From NCBI GenBank assembly GCA_934045905.1, contig OW203764.1, positions 38,375,434-38,439,433 on the forward strand: 64,000 nucleotides of DNA, in the 5' to 3' direction. Numbering within the stretch: position 1 is the stretch's first letter; each line of letters begins with the position of its first letter. Shown one piece after another: positions 48,654 through 61,200 of the stretch. The notes below the pieces were generated by a model that was not told the origin of the DNA, did no database searches, and saw only the letters and a program-made list of their open reading frames with translations. The position numbers and the translations under genes were made by a program. Source of the DNA: Leuctra nigra (lineage: Eukaryota > Arthropoda > Insecta > Plecoptera > Leuctridae).

Positions 48654-51100
48654 CTTTCTATCGCCAAATAGAAGACGATATCGTCTTTCTCGTCGTCGTC
48701 AGGTAATGTCAGTTATCCCTGACGACGGAGTTAGAAAAGATCTGCGAAATATTGTGTCGAGTTCTAATTTGTATTTTGTTCTAAGTTTTCTTGAGTACTT
48801 GTGTTAGTTCCAAAAATAGTTTTTACACGTTGGAATTGTTTTTAATTTTTTTTTTGATAGTAAGCCCTGGTGTCTAACAGAAAAACAAATTTATCTCGGG
48901 ATTGTATTGCATGAATATTTATAAGTACACAAAAAAATATGAAAATCTGAGACAATGTTAGTGAATCTATTTGTACGAGTCAAGTCCATGATAATAAATC
49001 ATGTCCATCCCGACATTAAACTGGCCTTTGCATTTCTCTCCTGTCTTCACCATCCCTTGTCTTCTCTCCAGGCCTCAACCGCAGCCCTGATTTATCCCCT
49101 CGCACAATTCCATCTGGAAGGGTCTGGCCTCTCCAGAAACAGGCCTCCTGACGGTAATTGCAATCGACTGCTGAGAGCTGAACCAGAGCCCTCTTGAGTC
49201 GTGGTCAGCGGACCGAGCGCCATTACAACTTCTTAAATGCCATTTCCAAGGCGGTGGGCAATTCTGTTCCTTCCCGTAACTCAGGCCTACATTACTTAAA
49301 TTAAATATGACGAATATTAAGATGCCGCTGGCTGGCTCAAGTGCAAACTATGACTCAGTCAGGTAAATTGATTTTACTTCTAGAAATGAATTGAGGTAAT
49401 TTAACTAATGGCTGCCGCTTCCTAACCAATAACAGTCCACCCGCCCTTTATCTTTATCACTTCCCCAGAGCTGCTAGTAGAGCCTCATTAAAATTCCAGT
49501 GCATTACGTATGGAGACGTAGTCCATAGGATTAACTTACAATAATTCCACCAGAGGCTGTCTTAAGTAACTTATTCAACAACTTCACATGGGTCAGATTA
49601 TGGCAGATTCAGAGGTGCTTCAATGGGCGGGGGAGGGAGGGCGAACTCAGAGGTTCATCTTCAAGAGAGAGCACAGATAAACTAATAGGTATGTAAACAA
49701 ATATTAAAATTATTATACATAATGGAATAAAATAACATGAATGGAATGTAATTTTCTTTTAAATAATTTATCGATATTGAGAAAGATGTACAATTTAACT
49801 GAATATTAATTTTCCACTCAATTTAATTTGTCGTATTTCTTTTAAAGTTACAAATCTGGTGCACTGTGATTCAAAATTGCACCACATTGATCCAAAATTA
49901 AATTTATCTCGGGCTGTGCTCCCCCCCCCCCCCTTCCCCCTAGCAATTTTATCCTTGATACGCCCTTGGCGTCAACCACCCTCGGAAAGTTCCTTCGCTA
50001 TATCATACAGGTTTCCATTCCCACGATCCTTCTTTCCTGAGGATTTTCGTGGTTCCCCACAATAGGGTTCATTCCCACCTCCTCCTTCACATTCATTCAT
50101 CGGTCTCCACGAGCTCCGTTGCAGAACAGTGCGACGTAAATCTACCTATCTTGTCTCAAGCAAGACAGGTTACAGCTTCATGCACCGTTCTTCCTCACCT
50201 CTCCATTAACCCTGACAAACAAGTAATTTTGTCTCACCCATGTTATTACCTCCAACACAATCTATGCAAATTATTGTGTATTTACACTTGGGGCTACATT
50301 GTATAATTAAAGCGTGCCTTAAATTAATCATCTTGGTTGTGGAAGGATGGTTAAAGTGGGTTTGCGGTCGCTGGTTACCTCCTACGTGTGTTCTACAACA
50401 CATTCGTGGCGCGGGATTGCGTTCGAGCAAAACACTCTCATTCGTTCATACGAAGTGAAGCTGGCAACGAGACCGAGGTGGCATCACGCAACTCGCGATA
50501 TTAGTCGAGCGTCGGGATAATTCCAATGCTTTGTCACGTGACAATCACGCGATAAAGGATGGCGTTCAGACATAAGAATTACAGAACTTCCAGTCTCAGT
50601 ACAACTACGTGTGAAAGTTACGGCGAAAACAGTTGCCAAGACAAACCTAAACATTTGCACTGGTCAAGTTGAAGTGCATCATTCTTTATTGGCGAAACAA
50701 ATTTGACCGATATTTCAAAATTTTCTTAAAAAGTACAATATTTCTTGACGATCTTGATCAATTAGTCTAAACATTTGGAAATCTGGTCGTATTATGTTCA
50801 TGAAAATTTGACCTTGAATATGGGCAAAAGGTTCGTCTCGAACCAGTCAGATGATTTTGCTTAAAAACTAGTCACGTGAACTGTGCGTATGAAATTAGTG
50901 TGTGATCGGGTTTATCGGTGTGACCTGGGCGGTTCAGGCAAAAACACACAAACACAGTCAGCAAACGGTGAAAGTGCCATGGCAAAGCCCTCTACGCTCG
51001 CGCTTAATTACCTTAGTTTAGTCCGTTAGCTTCTCAGCAGTGCGAAGTTCTGTGTCCACTAAATCCGCAATTATCTCGAGAAATTGGTCTTCTCCTTGAG
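48654..51100. other. Interval without recognised genes
   Basis: 49070-49200 has an acceptor-like pyrimidine tract before CCTCAACCGCAGCC and a donor-like GTAATT, but the frame compatible with the guanylate cyclase exon contains a stop, so I do not call an exon. A C run lies at 49920-49933. Confidence 0.4.
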
Positions 51101-51121
51101 AGACCAATGAATTGTTCCATC

Positions 51122-51841
51122 TCAGACACTTGAAATCAGCCGCGAGAAACATGTGGCAAATTCTCGATATCGATTAGTCTCGATCGATATATCGGAATCC
51201 GAGACATATCTCGAATCGCAATGTGGGTTGAGCGTCAGATTCCAGTCTTCATATTTGCGTGTTGCTGCAACCAGGTCAAGCAAATCCAGAGATGTGTTTT
51301 CCCGGGCTTTATGGCTTGGAGTGATTCGAGAACGAGTAGGAAAATATTTATGTCTGGTGGAAAGTCTTTGGATGCTGCCCAATATTCCTAAATCAATGCT
51401 AGTTTCAGGGGTTAAGAGAATCAGTTTGGCAGCCTGCCANNNNNNNNNNNNNNNNNNNNNNNNNNNNNNNNNNNNNNNNNNNNNNNNNNNNNNNNNNNNN
51501 NNNNNNNNNNNNNNNNNNNNNNNNNNNNNNNNNNNNNNNNNNNNNNNNNNNNNNNNNNNNNNNNNNNNNNNNNNNNNNNNNNNNNNNNNNNNNNNNNNNN
51601 NNNNNNNNNNNNNNNNNNNNNNNNNNNNNNNNNNNNNNNCGAGAGTTCGTGTTTCAGCCGTGAGAGAGATAAAAGGAGTCATTAGGGAGGGAGACGGCAC
51701 AAGAATGCCATTTGTCTTTCCTACGTTGGCACCTGCTAAGTGATGGCGAGCGCAGAATGATGCCGATGACACCCGATCAAAGCTGTCGAGTGCATCCCGC
51801 AAGCTGTTCACGTACGCACTCGTAATTGTGAATTGTGGCAT
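51122..51841 (-). other. Unidentified open frame spanning the assembly gap
   Basis: The minus-strand frame is open on both sides of 200 unknown bases, including about 106 codons at 51439-51122. Residues include CARHHLAGANVGKTNGILVP before the gap and LGILGSIQRLSTRHKYFPT after it. I recognise no domain, and the plus strand is also open here. The gap length is likely a placeholder, so the continuity is not real evidence. Confidence 0.2.
51440..51639. other. Assembly gap (200 N)
   Basis: Exactly 200 undetermined bases, a common placeholder length. Confidence 1.
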
Positions 51842-52059
51842 TAAATGTTTAATTCATAGCCCGTGGTGCTACATTTAACTACGAGCAATTGATGTTTCGA
51901 GTTAGATCATGAGCGCACGTTCAGCTAGAACCAAAATTGTGGAAAGTCAAATATTCCCGTTCTAAAATCTCTTCACCCAACACTCCCCCTATATACTTAA
52001 TCCACCTTGACCCAACACTAACCGGATAATGACAGGAATTATCTTAAATAATCAACCAA

Positions 52060-52142
52060 ATTCTCTGATTTCAAACTTCTAAAAGTTAAATAAAGGCTTT
52101 AATTTGACATGTTAGACATTTTAGAAGTTGAAATCAGAGAAT
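52060..52142. repeat. Short inverted repeat (83 bp)
   Basis: ATTCTCTGATTTCAAACTTC and GAAGTTGAAATCAGAGAAT are inverted around a 30-40-bp centre. It is a MITE or hairpin. Confidence 0.7.
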
Positions 52143-52210
52143 GTTTATGATTTGTATTTACTCTGCGTGTAATTTCAAAAGTGCTTGATCAGAAAAAGTA
52201 AACTTGTAGA

Positions 52211-52460
52211 TGAGGAGCTACATTTCAAAATGCAACTTGTCCAAATACATTTAACAGAAATAAACACGATTTTCTATTGACATTAGCATGAAAGAGATAC
52301 GAAATCCTTGTGTTTACATAAGTAATTACATTTTGGTTTAATGTGATTTTTACAAGTTCGAGTATCAGGCTGCGTGAAAATTTTTGCTCTTTATTTTTTT
52401 CCACCACTAACAGAAAAAAACGCAAAATGAACAAGTTGCATTTTGAAATGTAGCTCCTCA
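52211..52460. mobile_element. MITE with ~30-bp TIRs (250 bp)
   Basis: TGAGGAGCTACATTTCAAAA at 52211 and its exact complement ending at 52460; the arms match for about 30 bp. The target duplication is unclear. Confidence 0.7.
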
Positions 52461-52604
52461 GAATAGGCACCTGTGTTACAGCCCTTCACTGGCCATCATA
52501 CCTCCGGCAGATAAATCTACAATAAATATTACCGAAAAAGCTTTATAACACAGTATATTATTTCCATGCATTTCGAAGGCTGGTCTTAGGTATCGCGTTC
52601 ACTC

Positions 52605-53029
52605 TAGGGAAGTCTCATGAAATTTTATTCTAGTAAATTTCTATAAATAAACACAGATAATAATGACAAATACACTTATTACCCGTGAAATCTTAAATTT
52701 TCATTCATAAAAATCGAGTTCAAATATCATATGATTTTTGGCGGAAAAAACGGCCTTTAACAAGAATCAGAACTGTGATGTCATTTCCAAGTCTTGAACA
52801 TTGTGTTGACATGGGGATTCCCTTGTTGCCATGGCAATATAGCAAACTGTGATGTCATTGCCAATTTTCCTGTTTTTAAATGAGAGGAGATCTATCAAAC
52901 TTTTGTAAATTAATTACATGAGAACTATTCGTCCAACAACAAAAATAATACCACATCTGTGTTCAGCAACATCTCAACTTTCATAAAATAAATATTATTC
53001 TGAATTCTAATCTTCACGAGACTTCCCTA
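52605..53029. mobile_element. MITE with imperfect TIRs (425 bp)
   Basis: TAGGGAAGTCTCATGAA and the complement of TTCACGAGACTTCCCTA are inverted. The interior has CCTTGTTGCCATGGCAATATAG, related to the segment at 21380. Confidence 0.55.
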
Positions 53030-53294
53030 TTAGATTTGAGTAATAAACATCTTTGTCAGAATTATTCAAGGCCAAGATCACTTGAGGCCATGGTACGATA
53101 TTTATCGAAAAATAATCGTATTTAACACTTTGAGGTCGTACCAGAGATCATAAAGTACTTTATTTTGTGAAATTATTTAGTCTAGGCTGTAATGGGTCGA
53201 CTATCTGGTTTTTTTAAATTCTGTAGTGGGAAGACACATTTAAAAAAATACACTTCGAAGAACAATGTGATTCCCGTTCGCTTACCCAGGCCTC

Positions 53295-53686
53295 TTAAGA
53301 CTGCTGAGTAGTGGGCGTGACCTTAAACAACAGTGTTTAAATTATGTTTTTCAATATCTTTTATTAATGTTATTGTTGATAAAATAACGCTTTGTACTCG
53401 TCTTCAGAACTGTTCAATGACAATAATTTCATAGTTTGGAATAAATTATTAGTTTTATTTCGTCCTACTGACGTTTATTGCCATATTTTACTAATTTTCG
53501 GGCACTAAACGTCTGTAGGACAAAGTAAATCTAATAAACCATTACAAGCTATGAAATTATTTTCATTGAACTGTTCTGAATACTCGTACAAAGCCTTATT
53601 TTGTTAACAATTACATAGGTAAAAGTTACTGATAAAAATCGATTAAAAAACTCTTCAAGGTCAAACTCACTACTCAGCCGTCTTAA
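53295..53686. mobile_element. TTAA-bounded foldback element just upstream of the guanylate cyclase exon
   Basis: TTAAGACTGCTGAGTAGTG at the left pairs with CACTACTCAGCCGTCTTAA at the right, and pairing continues through TTTGTACTCG/CGAGTACAAA and ATAATTTCATAG to the centre. The whole 392 bp can fold. TTAA at both ends would fit a piggyBac-type target. Its right end is only 65 bp from the exon's first base. Confidence 0.75.
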
Positions 53687-53751
53687 TGCATTGACTGCCA
53701 CTGTTGACAGTGTCTTCTTCTCGTCACAAATCGCTGTAGGTTCCGTTGCAG

Positions 53752-54103
53752 GTGTGGTGGTGGAAGACTTCCTGGACCACCTCGGCCAGCAGCTGATCGC
53801 GTGTTGCTGCAGCGGCCGTCTGGAGCGCGCCTTCCGCTGCCTCGGCGGCAACCTCCAGGAGTTCCTCACGACGCTCGACGGCGTCCACGACGTCCTCCAG
53901 CTGCAGCAGGGCGACGGCGGGCCGGACAACGCCGGCTTCGTGTGCACGACGTCGAGCACCGGCGAGATGCAACTGCACTTCACGACGGAGCGGCCGGCCG
54001 TCGCCTACCTCCTCGTCGGCACGCTTAAGGCGCTGGCGAGGAGGCTGTACGGCGACGACTCCGACGTGGAGGTCAACGAGGACGATCTGCCGACGCAGTA
54101 CAG
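53752..54103 (+). CDS. Soluble guanylate cyclase subunit exon, HNOB domain (probably alpha-type)
   Basis: A GC-rich block with acceptor TTCCGTTGCAG and donor CAG|GTGAGA, open for 117 codons beginning in phase 1. The reading VEDFLDHLGQQLIACCCSG, then LGGNLQEFLTTLDGVHDVL, FVCTTSSTGEMQLHFTTERP, and LVGTLKALARRLYGDDSDVE fits the C-terminal half of the heme-NO-binding (HNOB) fold of soluble guanylate cyclase, the nitric-oxide receptor that makes cGMP in the cytosol. The His in LDGVHDVL sits where beta subunits have the heme ligand, while the beta YxSxR heme motif is FTTER here. The 'LGGNLQEFLTTLDGV' and 'DVEV' context suits an alpha subunit. Other exons are not identified with certainty; 30048-30118 may be one. 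Confidence 0.7.
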
Positions 54104-54829
54104 GTGAGAGTTGAGCGTCGAGGACAAAACAATCAGAAGTAATAATCCGCAATAAATATCAATTCTGCATAGACCGTTTTGCATGTTGCGTATTGCATAT
54201 TGGGTTTTTCTCATTTTTAGACTAACCTGTAGTAGTTAACTTCAAAAGTTATTGGCACTTACGCACATTTTATGCGCATTTGGAAATACTTCTCAAATTT
54301 CTTGAAGGAAATAACATATATTTTATCACTGCTTCTTCGGCTCTTTCCAAGGTCTGTAGAGCAGAAACTTGCAAACGCATATCAAATAAATAGCATTCAA
54401 TAATGGAGCGTTATCCTAAAGTTCATTTATCGACATCATGAATTCTATATGTGTATTATTATTTTTTAGTAATATTTGGCAACTGTTGAGATGGTTATGT
54501 ATTGAATATTTGCGAACCCCGCGTTGGTTGGTGAAGTCCATGTAGCCGTGTGGCATCTAGTCCGAAGAATCAGAGCGTGAGTTTTCCTCGCCAAGCTTTT
54601 GCTTTGGCAATCAATCACATCGACGAAATTGATGTATTGTCATTCGAAATTAATTCTGATGTTTGAACTTCCAATATCCAATTTAGAAAGCATTATTTTA
54701 CTGTAAATCAGTTGCTTTGTTCATTTCAGCGATGTCAAAAGGTATTCTGTAATAATCACATTACATGTCATTAACATCACAACATGGGAACACAAATATT
54801 GAATTGCAACCTTGTTCGCTAATTAGTAA
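54104..54829. other. Presumed intron after the guanylate cyclase exon
   Basis: AT-rich. 54350-54380 (GAGCAGAAACTTGCAAACGCATA) and nearby segments are decayed Fam-1 body sequence. Confidence 0.45.
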
Positions 54830-55875
54830 CCCATAAAAAACACTCCGTGTAAAAAAACAGCCAAGTCTCTTCAACCAAAAAAAAATATATAAAATCTAAA
54901 AATTCTGCACTGAAACGTAGTGATATCAAAAAATGAGCCAAGTCAAAACTTTATTTGAAAATTAAAAAATACTTGGCGCATCGTGTATATAAATAGCTAA
55001 GAAGTATAGGCTAGATATAAATACATATACTTATAGTACCTATACCTACAATGCCCTAAAAAAACGATGCGCCAAGTATTTTTTAATTTTCAAATAAAGT
55101 TTTGACTTGGCTCATTTTTTGATATCACTACGTTTCAGTGCAGAATTTTTAGATTTTATATATTTTTTTTGGTTGAAGAGACTTGGCTGTTTTTTTACAC
55201 GGAGTGTTTTTTATGGGGATATCACTTATTTTTTTAGTTTATTTACACAACTTGTAAAACTTATTAGGGCAACAATGGCCCTCTACTCCTTTAAAAAAAT
55301 ACGCCATTTCCAAATTAGTTACTAAAAAAATATTGTTTGGAGCTAAATATAAACTTAAAGTGATATGCCATGAAGAATTGCGAAAGCATCGTTCCAATAG
55401 GTCCAGCCGTTTTCGAGATATGGCATCACTTCCGGTTTTCAAAATGGCGGCTGAAAGCTCTTACACATTGTATTAATATGTATATAAATCACTGATATAA
55501 ATACTAATATTTCATTATAAGCCTTCTGAATATGTAGTTGGTTTTTATATAAAGGGAAGTGAATTTAGGCAGATTTCGCTAAACTATGACGTCATTTCCG
55601 GTTTCAGTAATAAGAAAACTTTAATTTAACTATTGTTATTTCATATAGAGGACCGTCTGAATCGATTGGCGCAAATTTCGTTCCGATCGGTTAAGCCGTT
55701 TTTGAGATATGACGTCACTTCCGGTTTCAAAATGGCGGCACAAAAAATTCATAAAAGCAAGGTATCATCAGGCAGACGAGCTGTATGTGTGGTGAAAATT
55801 TCGGGTCAATCAACCCAGCCGTTTAGGCTGTGGCGGAGACCGCGGAATTTATTGGAAGATGAATCATCATTATTA
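54830..55875 (+). mobile_element. Fam-2 Helitron-like element, copy f (interrupted by copy g)
   Basis: The 5' end is CCCATAAAAAACACTCCGTG after TTAGTAA. The compact foldback has arms at 54835-54985 and 55060-55225, followed by one CRE cluster (55425-55735) and the GGTTTAGGCTGTGGCGG segment. It then enters the trinucleotide tract, where copy g is inserted at 55875/55876. The remainder after 63808 is just TTATTATTA before a Fam-1 copy. Confidence 0.75.
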
Positions 55876-56324
55876 TCTAGTGGAGCGGTCGCTCCACCCA
55901 GCCAAGTCGTACCGTACACTCACACACACTCAACATACCGTTAATGCATAATAAACTGAGGAGCAGACCAAACACTTTTACTGTAAGCAACAACATAGCA
56001 TTTTCGGCCTACTGGATCTCAAAAAAGGGAAATATCACATTGTTGAGAAATATTTTAATTTGGAGCTATGGCCCACACTACCAAATATTCCAAATGAGCC
56101 AACAATAGGTTATACCCAAGGTCCACTCGATCTCCGCCAGATGGCGGACAGCCGGTTCCACCGCCTAAACCAGGTCATCGCAACCACTTCCACAATGTTA
56201 AATCAGTAATCCGCCATGTTTGTCTCCCACATAGAGGGAAATAGCGGCAAAATTCAAACGGTAATATGGAAACTATGTTACCAAGGAATATTTAAATTGA
56301 AATCAGTAATACGAATGCAATACA

Positions 56325-57008
56325 TTAAGGGGAATGTACACTGAATTTTGTATCTCAGCTAATATAAGTGGCACAACCTTCAGATTTTAGAATCAAATAA
56401 CAACTTACTCAAAAAAAATAAAAATTCAACCAAAAATTTTTTTGGACAAATTTTATGGATTTTATTTAGTTTTTATGCATAAAAACATACATCCACCAAA
56501 TTTGCTAATCCTTTTTTGAATTTCAAAATACAAAGAAATACAAATTTTTTTAGTTACCAGAGGCACACTGAATAAAACAACGTGGAGTTTTTCTGATAAA
56601 TTTACTTATTTTAGGAGTTAAAATTTGTTGAATACGTACATTTCTGATTTTACTACTTTTACCTATTAATTTGACATATTTAGTGCTATTATTTTTTTAA
56701 AATTTATTCAAACATTTTTAACTGATAAAATAAGTAAATTTATTTGAAAAACTCCACGTTGTTTTATGCAGTGTGCCTCTGGTAACTAAAATAAAAAAAT
56801 AATTTTTTGTATTTTGAAATACCAAAAAAGGAGTAGCAAATTTGGTGAATGTATGATTTTAAGCAAAAAACTAAATAAAATCCATAAAATTTGTCAAAAA
56901 AAGTTTTTTTTTTTTTTTTTTTTGAGTAAGTTGTTATTTGATTCTAAAGTTTGAAGGTTGTGCCAGTTATATTAGCTGAGTCCAAAATTCATTGTACATT
57001 CCCCTTAA
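56325..57008. mobile_element. TTAA-target foldback MITE within the P-like element
   Basis: GGGGAATGTACA...TGTACATTCCCC are inverted ends between TTAA (56325-56328) and TTAA (57005-57008). The arms pair almost to the centre (AACGTGGAGTTTTTC with GAAAAACTCCACGTT), giving stems of about 300 bp. The TTAA target suggests piggyBac mobilisation. Confidence 0.85.
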
Positions 57009-58200
57009 TAATAAAATATTATACAAACGGCAAAAGTGAAAATTATGAATGTATTTACAGTATTTAGGAAAATATTCATAATTGAATAAAAAATTAAGAA
57101 ATGTAACATTTATTTTCCGTTATAAATACTTCGAAATTTTCATAAATATTTAGAAATTTATTGGAAGCATACCAAACCAACACCTCAATGTAATTTGGGG
57201 AAAAAGGATGTTCGATCACACTGGACAACAAAATAAACAGTGAATAATTGTCTTTGATAATGTATGGCGATTTAATCAAATCGAATGCCGAGATAAAAAA
57301 TAATCATCACCACTCTTACAAAATATTTTTACATCGGACTATACTAGAAAATTATGTCAATAATATAGGTAATTATGACAAATAAAATATTAATGGGTAG
57401 TAATAATGTGTTCCACTCGACACATCAAAGACAATCGCAATGAATGAAATATAATTATGCAATGTTCACAATACCATCAATTTTAAAACATCACTTTCGA
57501 ACTAAGAAGTAAAACAATCATGTTGGTAAAAGTTAGTTTGACTTGACACCCTGTAGAAAATAATGCTATATCTATTATCTACACTATAACTTCTGGTATA
57601 ACTCTAAGGTATAACCTTAGAAAGGAGTTACCTACCAGAAAAAGTTATACGTACAAAGGGATTGATATATCATCAGGATACCTATCCAATCGCTCAGTCG
57701 ACACTCGACAGAAAATTACACCACAATCACAATATTTAGGTAAGAAATATTGGTAACAATTATTATGTTCGATTAGTCACCTTGTAAAAAATCACACCAA
57801 ATTCACAGTACCTATATAATATAGGTAATTGGAAACAAATAGTATTGGTAGTAATAATTTGTTCCATAAGTCACCTTCTAGAAAATCACTCTCAAAACAA
57901 CTTATAATAATTTAACATTCATAAAGAATGTAAACAAGAAAACCTATGCAAACATGAATCTAGATAAATGATGAGGATATGAACAATGCAGAAGACACCA
58001 TAGAAAATTACATTTCATAAAAATAAGTAGGTATCACAAACTAGTACATCATGTCTGTAGCAGGGAGAGATGTATAGTGATGCATGAAAAACCAATTACC
58101 TAGCATGATGGTTCACATGATGAATCATAATGATGATGTCACAAACTAAAATACTCAGTCGTCCTTGTCGTAACTAATAGGTAGGTAACAACAAACATGG

Positions 58201-61200
58201 CTAATACTCATATCTGGTAATCGTCGCATTACCACCTGGTACGCTAACATCATCATAAGAGATTGAAATTCGATTTGCACTCTTTGAACCGAATGCCTTC
58301 TTCCTACGAGACACCTTTGCCTTTTCTTTAATGTCCGTTGACTGCATGTGCAATCTCACGCGAATGAACTGCTTGATGACAAACGTTAGGGCTTTGCAAT
58401 CTTCTGAACACTTTAGCAAGATAACATGGGGTGAATTTATATCTGTGATTTTACATAGAGTATGGGATAATAGGTGTTTATGGTTCTTACAAAACTTCAG
58501 GTGATGTGCTGTTATTTGTTCAATAAGCTTAACATACTGGAACATATTGTGGGATGGGTAAGTTTGATTTCCTTTACTTCTTTTGTCGATGATGACCTCC
58601 TCCCTCCTGGCAATTACCGACTTTCTTCTTACGCCAGACTGAATGAAGAGTTTCTCGCAGTCAGAAGAACATAGCTGGTTCCGTAGGCGAACAGTTCGAA
58701 GTACTGCTCCCAGCAAGTTGTTCAGTGCATTTTCTTCAGCAGCATCGCCATTGAACGGTGTATCATCAATCCGAACTCCGTATCTAGGCATGGGGCAGCA
58801 CAAGCCTACATCTGCCGATGAACTTGATGACTTGTTTTTATTTGCATTGGAAAACAATGCTACGTAATGTTTTGCTCCATCATTGTCGTAGTTGCTGGAC
58901 GTTTCTGAATGCTTTTCTATAAACTGTGACACCGTAATCAGTTTCAGTGCATGAATAGCTTGCAAACAACTTGGATGGTTATTTCCATGCCTACGTAGCA
59001 CAGAGAATAAACTCTCCAAGCAGTCTTGATTCACCCGAGACGTAAGAAAGTAATTGTATCCCTCTTTAAATAAACATCTCTGCAAAGAAATTAGATTATT
59101 CGTGGACAGAATAAATCCAGACTGAACAGGCTTCCAACGACCGTCCCCAATCTTCACCTCTTTCATCAGTTTAATTGTGTCTTGCAGTTTTTTCATTTGA
59201 ACATACCTTTTCTTCCTTGTTATTGCCGTTTTCTGGGCCCGACTGTTCATTACGTCGAACCACGTACGGATGTGACGTAAAAACCAAGCCGTGGCCAACG
59301 CCTTTCGACTCATCAGGTTCAATGATACGAGTGTCTCTAGCGCAGATGCCACATTAACTGAAAAAATGTCTGTTGCCATCGACACCTTCATCTTTTCAAA
59401 TTGGTTTGGGTCTAAGTGCCGATCTGTCAGTTTTGGCGCCAATTTGAAATTGTTTTGCTTTTCTAGTTCAAGGAGTTGTTTCAGATACTTCACCTTCACT
59501 TTGGAATATGGCAGCTTCTCCTCCTGAACAGTAGATGCAGGCAACGTAATTTTATGGGAAATTAGTGCCTGCTTCAGGTTTTTGAGAAGGTGGGGCACAT
59601 CGGCAAACATGAAGAATGGTTTATCTTCATGCACAGGATGATTTACAACAAACTTTGTACAGAAACGTCCATTGTACAATCCAAAACCTTTCCATATCGC
59701 CTGGTTCTTGGGGCCCATATCACTTGTTATGCCTCGTACATTGTAACCGGCTTCTTCGACAGCCTGAACAGATTCCTTGATGAAATCAGTTAGGCTGTCG
59801 TCCCGATTGGTTTTTGTAAGCAAGTGATACCCAACCACTTGCTTCCAGTTGCTGTTTATACCTCTCACCATCACAACTAGCAACTGTGACGCCAAATCCT
59901 CATCAGTTGCAGCCGACCCCAACGTGCTGTTGCCAACATAACGTTGCATGTTATGGGCCAACTCCAAGCCTTGGGCCACCTCCATCTCATCAAGGACTAG
60001 CATGCAATCTTTCTCTCTGGCATGGCATGACTTCGATTTAATTTGCAAATAAAATAAAATGTCCCTCAACAAGCCAGGGCTGAAATCCGCCTTTTGAAGC
60101 TTGCGGCATATTGTGCTGTAGGATGGCAATGGATACCCTCTCTGAACTAGGAACTTGTATCCTTTCCATCCTACAGCATACCTAATCTGAAGGGCTTCTT
60201 TTATCATCTCTGGGGAATACTCAGATACTTTTTTGCCGCTTAATAAAAACTTCCGATGGTTTTCACTTAAAAATCCCAACCTTTTGTTCACATTTGCACG
60301 TAAATTCACATTCTCCTTTCTTGACTGCGCCAGTTGTTTCTGCAGCCTCCAGATGTTACGTTGGAGACGCTTCTTCTCTAAATCACCATCACGGTCTGCA
60401 GTAGCGACTTCACTGGGGTCACAGGCCTCAGCAGTTGACGATGCAAGGCTGATAGAGACGACGGTCTCCTCCAAATCCCCGTCATGGTCTGAAGTAGCGT
60501 CTTCACTGGGGTCACAGGCCTTGGCAGTTGATGATGTAAGGCTGTTAGAGATGACGGTCTCCTCCCGAGATGCATGTGGAACATCAGTCGCAAGAGTGGG
60601 AAGGTCATCCTAAAATTTAGAAGTGGATTAAAATCAAAATAAAACTAATGTACCTAATTAATTAATTAATTAATTACTAAACCAAGCAAATCCCAAGACA
60701 TGTAACACCCTTATTAAAAGTCTATGAACTTTTAGCTACACAAAAGCTTTGACTTCGACACTAGTACCTGTGCTTCATTTTTCTAAGCATTCATGATGTT
60801 TCAAGTCCATATGAACAAGACATTCTACGAAAGTAGGTAGGTAGGTAGGATGCATTAACATTTACTGCAGTGCAGACCTCTATGTTGATTAATTAGTAAT
60901 AAAGTATGTACTCACCACAACTTCTGAAACAACATCATCTTCCTCTGTGTACTCCCACTCCGTGACCGACCAGTTGGCAGTGCTGTATACAGGAACCGTG
61001 TCGCTAGTGGCGGCCTTGGCATAATGATGATCCTGCGGCACATCATTGCCACTTTCTTCTGGAGACAACTGTGAAAGCAATAAAACTAGGTACAAAAATA
61101 CTCTCAGAGTAGGTAGTTATTCCCATTGTTATCAAGTTGTTACTTGATACCAAGTAGGAACCTAATTTAAAAACTATAACAACTGTTTCCCATTCAGCCT

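Noticed and set aside
49070..49158. Possible exon between pyrimidine-rich acceptor and GTAATT
   Set aside because: The phase required by the guanylate cyclase exon contains a stop and no domain is recognisable.
53724..54152. Minus-strand frame opposite the guanylate cyclase exon
   Set aside because: It is the shadow of a GC-rich exon; the plus strand has splice sites and HNOB motifs.
60474..60474. Transposase start at this position
   Set aside because: The codon is TTG (Leu) inside exon 4; the frame continues upstream to the splice acceptor at 60610-60611 and to the THAP exons.
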